From Mycobacterium sp. (GTDB lineage Bacteria > Actinomycetota > Actinomycetes > Mycobacteriales > Mycobacteriaceae), in contig JAGQTU010000048.1 in the NCBI GenBank assembly GCA_020438865.1, positions 1 through 32,193 of the forward strand: a stretch of DNA of 32,193 nucleotides. The letters are read 5' to 3'. The notes below the pieces were generated by a model. That model ran no database searches. It was not told where the DNA came from and was given only the letters and a program-made list of their open reading frames with translations. Made by a program: the position numbers and the translations under genes. Shown one piece after another: positions 17,345 through 25,599 of the stretch. The first letter of the stretch is position 1. Every line of letters begins with the position of its first letter.

Positions 17345-17881
17345 ATGGGGCACAAGTACACGCGTGAACAGATCCTCGAGGGGGCGGTCGAGCTTGTCCT
17401 GACGGACGGCCTCGGCGCGTTGACCTTCGGCCGGCTCGCCAAACGAATGGGGACCAGCGACCGCGTGGTCGTGTACTACTTCCCGAACAAGTCAACGCTG
17501 ACCGGTGAGGTTCTGCTGGAGATCGGCAATCGGCTTCAGGCCGCCCTGGCAAGGGCCTTCACCGAACCGGCGACCGATCATCGGCAGCTTGCGCGGGCCG
17601 CCTACCGGGTACTGGCCCGCGACGACGCCGATGCCATCTTCGCCGTCTACTTCGAAGCCTGTGGCCTGGCGGCGGCTGGCGCGCAGCCATACCGAGATCT
17701 CGCCGCCGCGCTTCTCGATGGCTGGGTCGACTGGCTCGCCGGCTTCTTCCGCGGGACCCTCAAGCACCGGCGGGCCGAGGCCGAGGCCACCCTGGTGCTG
17801 ATCGACGGCGTCCTGCTGATGCGTCAGCTCGGCGGCCCGCAGGCTGCCGACCGGGCAGCGAAGGCTCTCGGCGTCATGTGA
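17345..17881 (+). CDS. TetR-family transcriptional regulator
   Basis: The 178-residue protein begins with KYTREQILEGAVELVLTDGL and a TetR helix-turn-helix at about residues 26-47 (LTFGRLAKRMGTSDRVVVYYF), followed by an all-helical ligand domain of ordinary length. I chose ATG 17345 rather than an upstream in-frame GTG-type start because the earlier start would place coding sequence over both palindromes. The MFS gene follows 44 bases downstream on the same strand, so the regulator may control it as well as the divergent small membrane protein. The ligand is unknown. Confidence 0.87.
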   Translation: MGHKYTREQILEGAVELVLTDGLGALTFGRLAKRMGTSDRVVVYYFPNKSTLTGEVLLEIGNRLQAALARAFTEPATDHRQLARAAYRVLARDDADAIFAVYFEACGLAAAGAQPYRDLAAALLDGWVDWLAGFFRGTLKHRRAEAEATLVLIDGVLLMRQLGGPQAADRAAKALGVM

Positions 17882-17925
17882 GCGTTTCAGTCCTCGGCCC
17901 CGCCCGGTTCGACACAATGTGACCG

Positions 17926-19266
17926 ATGAACGTCACCAGCACCGTCTCGGGTCTTCGCAGGGTCGTCGCCGCGTCGATGGCCGGAACCGTCGTGGAGTGG
18001 TACGAGTTCTTCCTGTACGGCACCGCCGCCACGCTGGTCTTCAACAAGGTGTTCTTCGCGAAGGGCACAAGCGATCTCGATGCCATCCTCGCGGCGTTCG
18101 TGACCTACGCCGTCGGGTTCGCCGCCCGCCCGCTCGGCGGCGTGGTCTTCGGGCACTTCGGTGACAAGTACGGGCGTAAGAAGCTGTTGCAGTTCTCCAT
18201 CCTGCTTGTCGGGGCCGCGACCTTCCTGATGGGCTGTCTGCCCACCTTCGCGCAGATCGGCTACTGGGCGCCGGCCCTGCTGGTCGTGCTGCGCTTCATC
18301 CAGGGCTTCGCGGTGGGCGGGGAATGGGGCGGCGCGGTTCTCCTGGTGGCCGAGCACAGCCCCGATCGGGAGCGTGGCTTCTGGGCCAGCTGGCCCCAGG
18401 CCGGGGTGCCCGTCGGCAACATGCTGGCCACCGTCGTCCTCCTGACGCTGACCAGCACCCTGACCGAATCCGCGTTCCTGTCCTGGGGCTGGCGGGTGGC
18501 GTTCTGGCTGTCGGCGGTGGTGGTGCTCGTCGGCTACTACATCCGTACCAAGGTCAGCGACGCCCCGATCTTCGTCGAGGCGCAGCGCGAGGCCGAACAG
18601 CTGCGGGCCAGCTCCTACGGCGTGGTCGAGGTGCTCAAGCGTTATCCGCGAGGGGTTTTCACCGCGATGGGTCTGCGGGTGGTGGAGAACATCATGTACT
18701 ACCTGGTGGTCACCTTCTCGATCACCTACCTCAAGGTGCATGTGCATGCCAACACCAGTGACATCCTGTGGTGGCTACTCGTCGCCCACGCCGTGCACTT
18801 CGTCGTCATCCCACTGGCCGGCCGTGCCGCCGATCGGTTCGGGAGGCGCCCGGTCTATCTGCTCGGGGCGATCGGCGCGGGCGCGTGGGGCTTCTTCGCC
18901 TTCCCGATGATGAACAGCGGCCGCTACCAGCTGATCATGGGCGCGATCGTCCTCGGCCTGGTCATCCACGCCCTGATGTACGCCCCGCAGCCGGCCCTGA
19001 TGTCGGAGATGTTCCCCACCAGGATGCGGTATTCCGGTGTCTCGCTTGGCTATCAGGTCACCGCGATCTTCGCCGGATCGCTGGCGCCGATCATCGCGGT
19101 GCGACTGCTCGAGGTCTACAAGTCGGCGGTACCCATCGCGATCTACCTGGCCGGCGCGGCGGTCATCACATTGGTCGCGTTGGCCTTCACACGAGAGACC
19201 AAGGGAATCGACCTGGCGAACGTCGACGCTGCCGACGCCGAGAAGCACGGGCTCGTGGCGCGCTGA
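17926..19266 (+). CDS. MFS transporter, metabolite:H+ symporter (MHS) family
   Basis: The 446-residue inner-membrane protein has twelve predicted helices. The MHS pattern is clear: GTVVEWYEFFLYG at 20-32, motif A GHFGDKYGRKK at 76-86, then RFIQGFAVGGEWGGAVLLVAEH and a second copy of motif A, AGRAADRFGRRP, at mid-protein. Relatives (KgtP, ProP, ShiA) import organic acids, betaines or shikimate with protons. The substrate here cannot be read. Placement inside the steroid-degradation island makes a steroid acid or a degradation product possible, but that is inference only. The start is ATG 17926. It ends 11 bases before the next small membrane protein gene. Confidence 0.9.
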   Translation: MNVTSTVSGLRRVVAASMAGTVVEWYEFFLYGTAATLVFNKVFFAKGTSDLDAILAAFVTYAVGFAARPLGGVVFGHFGDKYGRKKLLQFSILLVGAATFLMGCLPTFAQIGYWAPALLVVLRFIQGFAVGGEWGGAVLLVAEHSPDRERGFWASWPQAGVPVGNMLATVVLLTLTSTLTESAFLSWGWRVAFWLSAVVVLVGYYIRTKVSDAPIFVEAQREAEQLRASSYGVVEVLKRYPRGVFTAMGLRVVENIMYYLVVTFSITYLKVHVHANTSDILWWLLVAHAVHFVVIPLAGRAADRFGRRPVYLLGAIGAGAWGFFAFPMMNSGRYQLIMGAIVLGLVIHALMYAPQPALMSEMFPTRMRYSGVSLGYQVTAIFAGSLAPIIAVRLLEVYKSAVPIAIYLAGAAVITLVALAFTRETKGIDLANVDAADAEKHGLVAR

Positions 19267-19277
19267 TCGAAGCCCCG

Positions 19278-19631
19278 ATGGCCACCCCGACGAATCTGAT
19301 CGCCCGCGCGTTCTGTGTGGCGTGCGCGGTTGTCGCTGCCGGGCTGACCCTCGCCGCAGCCTTCGATCTCGCCCTGACCGGCTTCCCCGACAGTCACTTC
19401 ACCGACTACGCCAGGGCGGTCGACCTCCCCAAACACGTTCTGCTATGGCTGCAGGCGGGATTCGCGATCCTGTTCGTGGTCTTGGCCATCGTGCCGATCG
19501 GTGTCCGGGCGCGGACGCTCGCGGGTCTCGCAGCGGCGGTCGCGCTGGGGTTGACTGCCGCACTCCACTGGATCGGTGTTCCGTGGTACTACGGAACCCA
19601 TCTGGGCCTGGACAACGGAATCGGGGGCTAG
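19278..19631 (+). CDS. Small membrane protein of unknown function
   Basis: The 117-residue protein has three to four hydrophobic segments (FCVACAVVAAGLTLAAAFD, HVLLWLQAGFAILFVVLAIV, TLAGLAAAVALGLTAALHW). I do not recognise the family. The ATG at 19278 lies 11 bases after the MFS stop, so the two are probably co-transcribed. The hydrophobic pattern and matching codon composition support a real gene despite the short length. It is convergent with the aspB scar. Confidence 0.65.
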   Translation: MATPTNLIARAFCVACAVVAAGLTLAAAFDLALTGFPDSHFTDYARAVDLPKHVLLWLQAGFAILFVVLAIVPIGVRARTLAGLAAAVALGLTAALHWIGVPWYYGTHLGLDNGIGG

Positions 19632-19648
19632 CCTCCCGGCCAGAGCCC

Positions 19649-19745
19649 CTAACGCCGCAGCGACTCGTCGATGTCGGATGCCGGCCACGCGTCCATCACG
19701 TAGAACGGTGGGGCATCTGCCCGCGTGGCGACGCAGACGGCTCAC
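19649..19745 (-). pseudogene. aspB: aspB-type aminotransferase remnant (Rv3565 equivalent), gene body lost
   Basis: On the minus strand, 19738-19649 reads VATRADAPPFYVMDAWPA followed directly by SDIDESLRR and TAG. The first part resembles the N-terminus of M. tuberculosis Rv3565 (ALRAGVPPFYVMDVWLAA). The second part resembles its C-terminus (GDIEEALRR). About 350 residues between, including the PLP lysine, are missing. GTG at 19745-19743 may be the old start, with a frameshift before VATRA. In M. tuberculosis this gene lies next to fadE33, exactly the position seen here. The comparison uses remembered orthologue sequence, and the C-terminal match is short. Confidence 0.65.
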
Positions 19746-19755
19746 CGGAGCCGGG

Positions 19756-20703
19756 TTAGAACACCTCGGATTCGAGCCTGCGCAGTTGGTCGCGCGGCGG
19801 GCCGAACAGCTGCGCGCTGCCGTGCGCACGCTTGAAGTACAGCTGAATGTCGTGCTCCCAGGTGATCGCGATACCGCCGTGCAACTGGATGGCCTCGCCC
19901 GCGACCTTGGTGAATGCCTCGCTGGCGGCCAGCCGGGCCAGCGCAGCCGAGGTGGGTCCGGGCTCGGCGATGGCGTCGCCGACGACGGCCCGCGCCGACT
20001 GCACCGCCACGTAGAGGTCGGCCATCCGGTGTTTGAGTGCCTGGAAGCTGCCGATCGGCCGCCCGAACTGCACCCGGTCCTTGGTGTACGCGACGGTGAG
20101 CTCCAGGCATCGGGCCGCGGCGCCGACCTGTTCGGCGGCAAGCAGGATCGCGGCGGTGTCGGCGAGGCCGGGATCGGTGCCGATCGCCTCGGCCGCAGCC
20201 GCTTTCACCCGCGCCAGCCGCCGCGTCGGGTCGACGGTGCTCACCGCCTCGGCGCTCACGTCGCTCCAGCGCACCAGCCGGGCATCCTCGACCGCCACCA
20301 CCACGTCGGCTACGTCACCGTTGACGACGTAGTCACGATCGAACACCACGGCGCCGATGGCCACCCCGGCGGCCAGCTGCTCGACGGTATCGCTATCCGG
20401 TTCGTCGGCGGCGAGCAGCGCCAGCTCGGCCAGCGTCGTCCCGAGCAGGGGAGTGGGCACCAGCGCGCGGCCCAGTTCCTCGAGAACCGCTGCGGCGTCG
20501 GCCAACTCGCCCCCCGCGCCGCCGAACTCCTCGGGGACGACGAGCGCGGCGACGCCGACCTGCTCACACAGCAATGACCACAGCGCCTCGTCGTAGCCGC
20601 GAGGCGAGTCCATGGCCGCGCGCACCGCGGCCGACGACGCGTGCTTGTCGATCAGCGATGCGACGGTCTCGCGCAACATCTGACGCTCTTCGAGCGAGGT
20701 CAT
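19756..20703 (-). CDS. fadE33: Acyl-CoA dehydrogenase-like subunit FadE33
   Basis: The 315-residue protein has an acyl-CoA dehydrogenase fold in its short-subunit form. Marks are PEEFGGAGGELADAAAVLEE, YTKDRVQFGRPIGSFQALKH and ITWEHDIQLYFKRAHG. It lacks the EPGAGSD-type FAD block, as expected for the partner chain of an alpha2-beta2 heteromeric FadE. It corresponds to Rv3564 and would work with FadE31 on a late ring C/D acyl-CoA. The ATG at 20703 overlaps the fadE32 stop (ATGA), confirming the start and coupling. It is the last intact gene of the fadD3-fadE31-fadE32-fadE33 operon. Confidence 0.92.
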   Translation of the reverse strand: MTSLEERQMLRETVASLIDKHASSAAVRAAMDSPRGYDEALWSLLCEQVGVAALVVPEEFGGAGGELADAAAVLEELGRALVPTPLLGTTLAELALLAADEPDSDTVEQLAAGVAIGAVVFDRDYVVNGDVADVVVAVEDARLVRWSDVSAEAVSTVDPTRRLARVKAAAAEAIGTDPGLADTAAILLAAEQVGAAARCLELTVAYTKDRVQFGRPIGSFQALKHRMADLYVAVQSARAVVGDAIAEPGPTSAALARLAASEAFTKVAGEAIQLHGGIAITWEHDIQLYFKRAHGSAQLFGPPRDQLRRLESEVF

Positions 20704-21668
20704 GCCAATGCCTCCAGCACTCGACGCCGGTGGGTGGTCGGGTCGCCCCAGGCCGAATGCAGCGCCTGCACCCGCAGCAGCCACAGCGACAGGTCATGCT
20801 CGGAGGTGAATCCGATGGCACCGTGCGTCTGCAGCGACGAGCGCGCCGCCAGCAGCGCGGCATCCGACGCCGCCGACTTGGCGGCGCTGACATCCCGTGC
20901 GGAATCCGCAGACCCGTCCGCCAGCGAGAGCGCCGCTCCGTACACCAGGGGCCGGGCCAACTCCAGCGCGATGTGTACGTCGGCAAGCTTGTGCTTGATC
21001 GCCTGGTAGCTGCCGATGATGCGGCCGAACTGGCTGCGCTGCTTGGCGTACTCCACCGACATGTCCAACATCGCCTGCCCCGCGCCGACCAGTTGGGCGG
21101 CCGTCGCCAGGACCCCGAATTCGAAGGCCCTGGCCACGTCGGCGGGTTGGGCGGGGCCGGTGGCGTTGACGTCGAACAGCCTTCGCGCCGGGTCGACCGA
21201 CTCGTGCGCGTCCGCGGCGGTAGCCTCGGCCGCCCGGCCGTCCCGGGCGAGAAGTACCAGCCCGGCGAAGTCGGCGTCGACAGCCCGGGGCACGGCCGGC
21301 GGCAGCGCCGCCGTGGCGACGAGTTCACCGGCCGCCAGCGCCGCCGACCGTTCGGCCCATTCGTCTCGGCTGGCGAGCAGGACCGGCGCCACCGCTATCG
21401 ATTCGGTGACCGGGCCGGGAACACACCAGCGGCCCAATCGCTCGAGGGCGACCACCAGATCCACCGGGTGGGCTTCGATGCCGTCGAACTTCTCCGACAC
21501 CGCGAGCGCGGTGATGCCGAGGTCGGCCAATGTCGTCCAGAGCTTGCGGCCCGGGGCGGTGTCACCCCGACCCCAGGCGCGCACCGCAGCGGGGACGTCG
21601 GCCACCGACAGCGCGGCGTCGATGCTGGCGGCGAAGTCGCGCTGCTGGTCGTCGAGTGCGAACTTCAT
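20700..21668 (-). CDS. fadE32: Acyl-CoA dehydrogenase-like subunit FadE32
   Basis: The 322-residue protein is the second short FadE subunit. Recognisable segments are MKFALDDQQRDFAASID, YAKQRSQFGRIIGSYQAIKH and IGFTSEHDLSLWLLRVQAL. It corresponds to Rv3563. M. tuberculosis FadE32 has been placed at oxidation of MOODA-CoA, a product of the last-ring opening, probably in a complex with FadE31. Both ends overlap neighbours by ATGA (fadE31 stop over its ATG, its stop over the fadE33 ATG), which favours balanced subunit synthesis. Confidence 0.92.
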   Translation of the reverse strand: MKFALDDQQRDFAASIDAALSVADVPAAVRAWGRGDTAPGRKLWTTLADLGITALAVSEKFDGIEAHPVDLVVALERLGRWCVPGPVTESIAVAPVLLASRDEWAERSAALAAGELVATAALPPAVPRAVDADFAGLVLLARDGRAAEATAADAHESVDPARRLFDVNATGPAQPADVARAFEFGVLATAAQLVGAGQAMLDMSVEYAKQRSQFGRIIGSYQAIKHKLADVHIALELARPLVYGAALSLADGSADSARDVSAAKSAASDAALLAARSSLQTHGAIGFTSEHDLSLWLLRVQALHSAWGDPTTHRRRVLEALA

Positions 21669-22819
21669 TTCGCCTTCCCCGAGCCCGTCGAGCCCTCCTT
21701 GGGCAATCCGAGCATTCGCTCGGCGATGATGTTGCGCTGAATCTCGTTGGTGCCCGCGTAGATCGGCCCGCCCAACGCGAACAGCAGGCCGTCGGTCCAG
21801 GCGTCGGCCAGCTCGGCGTCGGGCCCGCGCAGCTCGAGCGCGGTCTGATGCAGTGCGACGTCCAGGTCGCTCCAGAACACCTTGGTCACCGAGGACTCCG
21901 CGCCCAGTTCACCCCCCTCGGCGAGCCGGGTCACGGTGCCGAAGGTGTGCAGCCGGTACGCCTGCGCCTTGATCCAGGCGTCGGCGACCCGATCGGCATG
22001 GGCCGCGTCGGAACCGCGGGCCTTCCATTCGGCCACCAGCCGCTCCGCCGGGGCTACGAACCGCGCCGGGCTGCGCAGCGACATGCCGCGTTCGTTGCTC
22101 GTCGTGCTCATCGCCGCGCGCCAGCCCTCGTGCACCGAGCCGATGACGTCGTGGTCGGGAACGAAGACGTTGTCCAGGAAAACCTCCCCGAAACCGGTAT
22201 CGCCGCCGAGTTGGGCGATCGGCCGCACCGTCACGCCGTCGGCCTTGAGGTCGAACATGAAGTAGGTCAGCCCGCGGTGGCGGTCGGCGGCCGGGTCGGA
22301 TCGGAACAACCCGAATGCCCGGTCCCCGAACGGTGCCCGGCTGCTCCAGATCTTCTGCCCGTTGAGCAGCCAGCCGCCGTCGGTCTGGGTGGCGGTGGAC
22401 CGCAGGGAGGCCAGGTCGCTCCCGGACTCCGGCTCGGACCAGGCCTGCGCCCAGATCTCTTCACCGCTGGCCATTTTGGGCAGCACCCGGTCGAGTTGTT
22501 CGGAGGTGCCGTGCGCGAAGAGCGTCGGCGCCAGCATCGAGGTGCCGTTGGCGCTGGCGCGACCGGGCGCCCCGGCCCGGAAGTACTCCTCCTCGAAGAC
22601 CACCCAATGCAGCAGGGTGGCGTCTCGGCCCCCGTACTTCTCCGGCCAGGTGATGACCGAGAGGCCGGCGTCGAACAACACCCGGTCCCAGCGCCGGTGC
22701 TGTTCGAAGCCCTCGGCGGTGTCGTAGGACTTGGTGGGGAACGACGCCTTGTTGGCGGTGAGGAAAGCGCGCACCTCGTCGCGGAATTCCAGGGCGTCGT
22801 CGTCGTAGGTGAGATCCAT
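21665..22819 (-). CDS. fadE31: Acyl-CoA dehydrogenase FadE31
   Basis: The 384-residue full-length acyl-CoA dehydrogenase subunit supplies the FAD-site block AWSEPESGSDLAS and the C-terminal GTNEIQRNIIAERMLGLPKE. It corresponds to Rv3562 and is expected to pair with FadE32 and FadE33. I chose ATG 22819, which overlaps the fadD3 TGA by one base (TGATG); a TTG just before it is not needed. KstR2 should control it through the fadD3 promoter. Confidence 0.93.
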   Translation of the reverse strand: MDLTYDDDALEFRDEVRAFLTANKASFPTKSYDTAEGFEQHRRWDRVLFDAGLSVITWPEKYGGRDATLLHWVVFEEEYFRAGAPGRASANGTSMLAPTLFAHGTSEQLDRVLPKMASGEEIWAQAWSEPESGSDLASLRSTATQTDGGWLLNGQKIWSSRAPFGDRAFGLFRSDPAADRHRGLTYFMFDLKADGVTVRPIAQLGGDTGFGEVFLDNVFVPDHDVIGSVHEGWRAAMSTTSNERGMSLRSPARFVAPAERLVAEWKARGSDAAHADRVADAWIKAQAYRLHTFGTVTRLAEGGELGAESSVTKVFWSDLDVALHQTALELRGPDAELADAWTDGLLFALGGPIYAGTNEIQRNIIAERMLGLPKEGSTGSGKAK

Positions 22820-24357
22820 CAAACCATCTCTCGCAGTGTGGGTTTGACCACTTTGCCGCCGGGGTTCCGGGGCAACTCGTCCACAAAGACCACCGATCGT
22901 GGTGTCTTGAAGTTCGCCAGGTGCTTTCGGGTGTACTCGATCACGGCCTGCTCGTCGAGGTCGCTGTCCGGCCGGCGCACGATGAACGCCCGGCCCACCT
23001 CACCGAGTCGCTCATCGGGCACGCCGATCACCGCGGCGTCGGCCACCCCCTCCAGCCGAGCCAGCACCTGCTCGACCTCGGCGGGGTACACGTTGAAGCC
23101 ACCGCAGATGTACATGTCCTTGAGACGGTCGGTGATGCGCAGATTGCCTGCGGCGTCGACGGTTCCGATGTCACCGGTGTGCAGCCAGCCCTCGGTGTCG
23201 ATGGCGGCTGCGGTGGCGTCGGGGTCGTCGAGGTAGCCGAGCATCACGTTGGGCCCGCGCAGCAACACCTCACCCGCGTCGCCAGCGGGCGCGTCGATCC
23301 GCAGTTCGAAGTCGGCGATCGGGCGCCCACAGGTGGTCGCCACCGTGACGGCGTCGTCGTCGGCGCGGCACATGGTGCCGAAGCCGCTGGCCTCGGTCAG
23401 TCCGTAGGCGGTGAGCACGATGTCGAAGTCGAGTTCGGCCTGCATGCGTTCGATGAGGACGACCGGGATCGTGGCCGCCCCGGTGACGGCGAACCGCAGC
23501 GAGCTCAGGTCGTGGCGGCGCAGCGCGGGGTGGTCGAGCAGCATCTGGAAGATCGTGGGCGGTCCGGGAAGCACCGTGACGCGGTGCTGCTCGACCATGC
23601 GCATCGCCTGTTCGGGGTCGAAGGTCAGCTGCGGAATCAGGGTGGCGCCGGTTTGCAGGCAGGCCAGGATGGCCGCCTTGAAGCCGAAGTTGTGGAAGAA
23701 CGGGTTGATGCACAGGTAGCGGTCGTCGCTGGTGAGCTGACCACACGCCGCCCACGCGGCAGGCGCCGCCAGCGACTGCCGGTGCGCGCACAGGACGCCT
23801 TTGCTGCGGCCGGTGGTTCCCGAGGTGAACAGGATGTCGGACACGTCGTCGCCCGACAGCGCCGCCGCACGGGCGTCGACCTCCGCCATCGGCGCGGCCG
23901 GCCCGTCGATGAACTCGTCCCAGGTTCCGTCGTCGGCTTCGATCGGCACCCGCACGATGTGCCGCAGATCGGGGAGTGCGGCGCGGTCGAGGTCGGCCAC
24001 CCGGTCGGCGCCCAGGAACCGGCCCATCGCGATGAGTAACGGCGCATGGGTGCGGGCGAGGATGTCGGCCGCCTCCTCGGCGGTGTAGCGCGTGTTCAGT
24101 GGAACGACCACCGCGCCGGCGTAGTGGGTGGCCAGGCTCGCGACTACCCAGTGCCAGGTGTTGGGCGACCAGATCGCCACCCGGTCGCCCGCCTGCACCC
24201 CGAGGCCGATCATCGCGGCCGCGGTCCGGCGGACCTCATCGCGCAGTTGCGCGAAGCTGAAGGTGCGATCCGAGGTGATCAGGGCCTCGTGCTCGCCGAG
24301 TTCGCGGGCCATCCGGTCGAGCACCGCGGGCGTTGTGCGCGGGTCGCTGGGCTGCAT
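22819..24357 (-). CDS. fadD3: HIP-CoA synthetase FadD3
   Basis: This 512-residue ATP-dependent acyl-CoA ligase (ANL superfamily) activates HIP, the two-ring propanoate left after A/B-ring loss, to HIP-CoA, which is also the KstR2 inducer. Motifs: the P-loop ILFTSGTTGRSKG, NPFFHNFGFKA, TAYGLTEASG, the hinge region WLHTGDIG...RITDRLKDM, and the catalytic Lys in PGGKVVKPT. It is close to Rv3561 throughout. I chose ATG 24357 after AGAGGAG; the open frame extending upstream to 25797 is antisense to fadE30. It is the first gene of the minus-strand operon, 64 bases from the KstR2 operator. Confidence 0.95.
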   Translation of the reverse strand: MQPSDPRTTPAVLDRMARELGEHEALITSDRTFSFAQLRDEVRRTAAAMIGLGVQAGDRVAIWSPNTWHWVVASLATHYAGAVVVPLNTRYTAEEAADILARTHAPLLIAMGRFLGADRVADLDRAALPDLRHIVRVPIEADDGTWDEFIDGPAAPMAEVDARAAALSGDDVSDILFTSGTTGRSKGVLCAHRQSLAAPAAWAACGQLTSDDRYLCINPFFHNFGFKAAILACLQTGATLIPQLTFDPEQAMRMVEQHRVTVLPGPPTIFQMLLDHPALRRHDLSSLRFAVTGAATIPVVLIERMQAELDFDIVLTAYGLTEASGFGTMCRADDDAVTVATTCGRPIADFELRIDAPAGDAGEVLLRGPNVMLGYLDDPDATAAAIDTEGWLHTGDIGTVDAAGNLRITDRLKDMYICGGFNVYPAEVEQVLARLEGVADAAVIGVPDERLGEVGRAFIVRRPDSDLDEQAVIEYTRKHLANFKTPRSVVFVDELPRNPGGKVVKPTLREMV

Positions 24358-24420
24358 CGATGCTCCTCTGGTTCTTGCTTCAGCCGGATCCGCACGCCTC
24401 GTCACCGGCTGGCCTAACAA

Positions 24421-24434
24421 AGCAAGTGCTTGGT
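24421..24434. promoter_or_regulatory. KstR2 operator between fadD3 and fadE30
   Basis: AGCAAGTGCTTGGT fits the published KstR2 consensus AnCAAGnnCTTGnT at every fixed position. It lies in the 93-base divergent region, 17 bases before fadE30 and 64 bases before fadD3, so one operator probably serves both operons. KstR2 is encoded third in the plus-strand operon, giving autoregulation. Confidence 0.93.
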
Positions 24435-24450
24435 AGGTTAGCCTACAGGG

Positions 24451-25599
24451 GTGATAACGGTCGATGAGTTCCGGGCTGAGGTCCGTGAGTGGCTGGCCGA
24501 CAACCTGGTCGGCGAGTACGCCGCGCTCAAGGGCCTCGGCGGCCCGGGTAAGGAGTACCAGGCCTTCGAGGAACGCCTGGCCTGGAACCGTCACCTGGCC
24601 GCCGCCGGCCTGACCTGTCTGGGCTGGCCGGTCGAACACGGTGGGCGCGGACTGACCGTCGCGCACCGGGTCGCCTTCTACGAGGAGTACGCCAAAGCCG
24701 ACGCGCCCGACAAGGTGAATCACCTCGGCGAGGAACTGGTCGGCCCCACGCTGATCGCGTACGGCACGCCCGAACAGCAGCAGCGCTTCCTGCCCACGAT
24801 CCTCGACGTCACCGAACTGTGGTGCCAGGGCTACTCCGAGCCCGGCGCGGGCAGCGACCTGGCCAACGTCGCGACGACAGCCGTGCTCGACGGCGATCAC
24901 TGGATCATCAACGGCCAGAAGGTGTGGACCTCGCTGGCGCACTGGGCGCAATGGATCTTCGTGGTGGCCCGCTCCGAGAAGGGTTCCAAACGCCACGCCG
25001 GGTTGTCCTACCTCCTGGTGCCGCTGGATCAGCCGGGCGTCGAGATCCGGCCGATCAATCAGCTCACCGGCGACTCGGAGTTCAACGAGGTCTTTTTCAC
25101 CGACGCCCGCACCGACGCCGACCTGGTGGTCGGCGAACCCGGTGACGGCTGGCGCGTGGCGATGGGAACGCTGACCTTCGAGCGCGGCGTCTCCACCCTG
25201 GGTCAGCAGATCCGTTACGCCCGTGAGCTTTCCGGCATCGTCGAGCTCGCCAAGGCCAATGGCGCGATCGACGATCCACTGATCCGCGAGCGGCTGACCC
25301 GGGCCTGGGCCGGCTTGCAGACCATGCGGTCGTACGCGATGGCGACGATGGACGTGGAACAACCGGGGATGGATAACGTCTCGAAGCTGTTGTGGGCCAA
25401 CTGGCACCGCGATCTGGGCGAGCTGGCCATGGACATCAAGGGCAAGGAAGGGCTGCTGACCGACGGCGGCGAGTTCGACGAGTGGCAGCGGCTGTTCCTG
25501 TTCTCCCGGTCCGACACGATCTACGGCGGGTCCAACGAGATCCAGCGCAACATCATCGCCGAGCGGGTGCTCGGTCTTCCGCGAGAGGTGAAGGGCTAG
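24451..25599 (+). CDS. fadE30: Acyl-CoA dehydrogenase FadE30
   Basis: The 382-residue acyl-CoA dehydrogenase acts early in HIP-CoA breakdown, introducing a double bond in the propanoyl side chain of the ring C/D intermediate. Visible blocks are QGYSEPGAGSDLANV, NGQKVWTSLAHWAQW, EFNEVFFTDARTDADLVVG and the C-terminal GGSNEIQRNIIAERVLGLPRE. It is close to Rv3560c. The start is GTG 24451, directly behind the KstR2 operator. Its TAG overlaps the ipdF GTG by one base. Unlike FadE31-33 it has the complete single-chain architecture. Confidence 0.95.
   Translation: MITVDEFRAEVREWLADNLVGEYAALKGLGGPGKEYQAFEERLAWNRHLAAAGLTCLGWPVEHGGRGLTVAHRVAFYEEYAKADAPDKVNHLGEELVGPTLIAYGTPEQQQRFLPTILDVTELWCQGYSEPGAGSDLANVATTAVLDGDHWIINGQKVWTSLAHWAQWIFVVARSEKGSKRHAGLSYLLVPLDQPGVEIRPINQLTGDSEFNEVFFTDARTDADLVVGEPGDGWRVAMGTLTFERGVSTLGQQIRYARELSGIVELAKANGAIDDPLIRERLTRAWAGLQTMRSYAMATMDVEQPGMDNVSKLLWANWHRDLGELAMDIKGKEGLLTDGGEFDEWQRLFLFSRSDTIYGGSNEIQRNIIAERVLGLPREVKG

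Noticed and set aside
19684-19729. GCCACGCG/CGCGTGGC inverted repeat and CGGCTC-ACCG-GAGCCG hairpin (19738-19753) as terminators
   Set aside because: The first falls inside the aspB remnant codons and has a 30-base loop. The second overlaps the remnant's likely start. Neither has a T-run.
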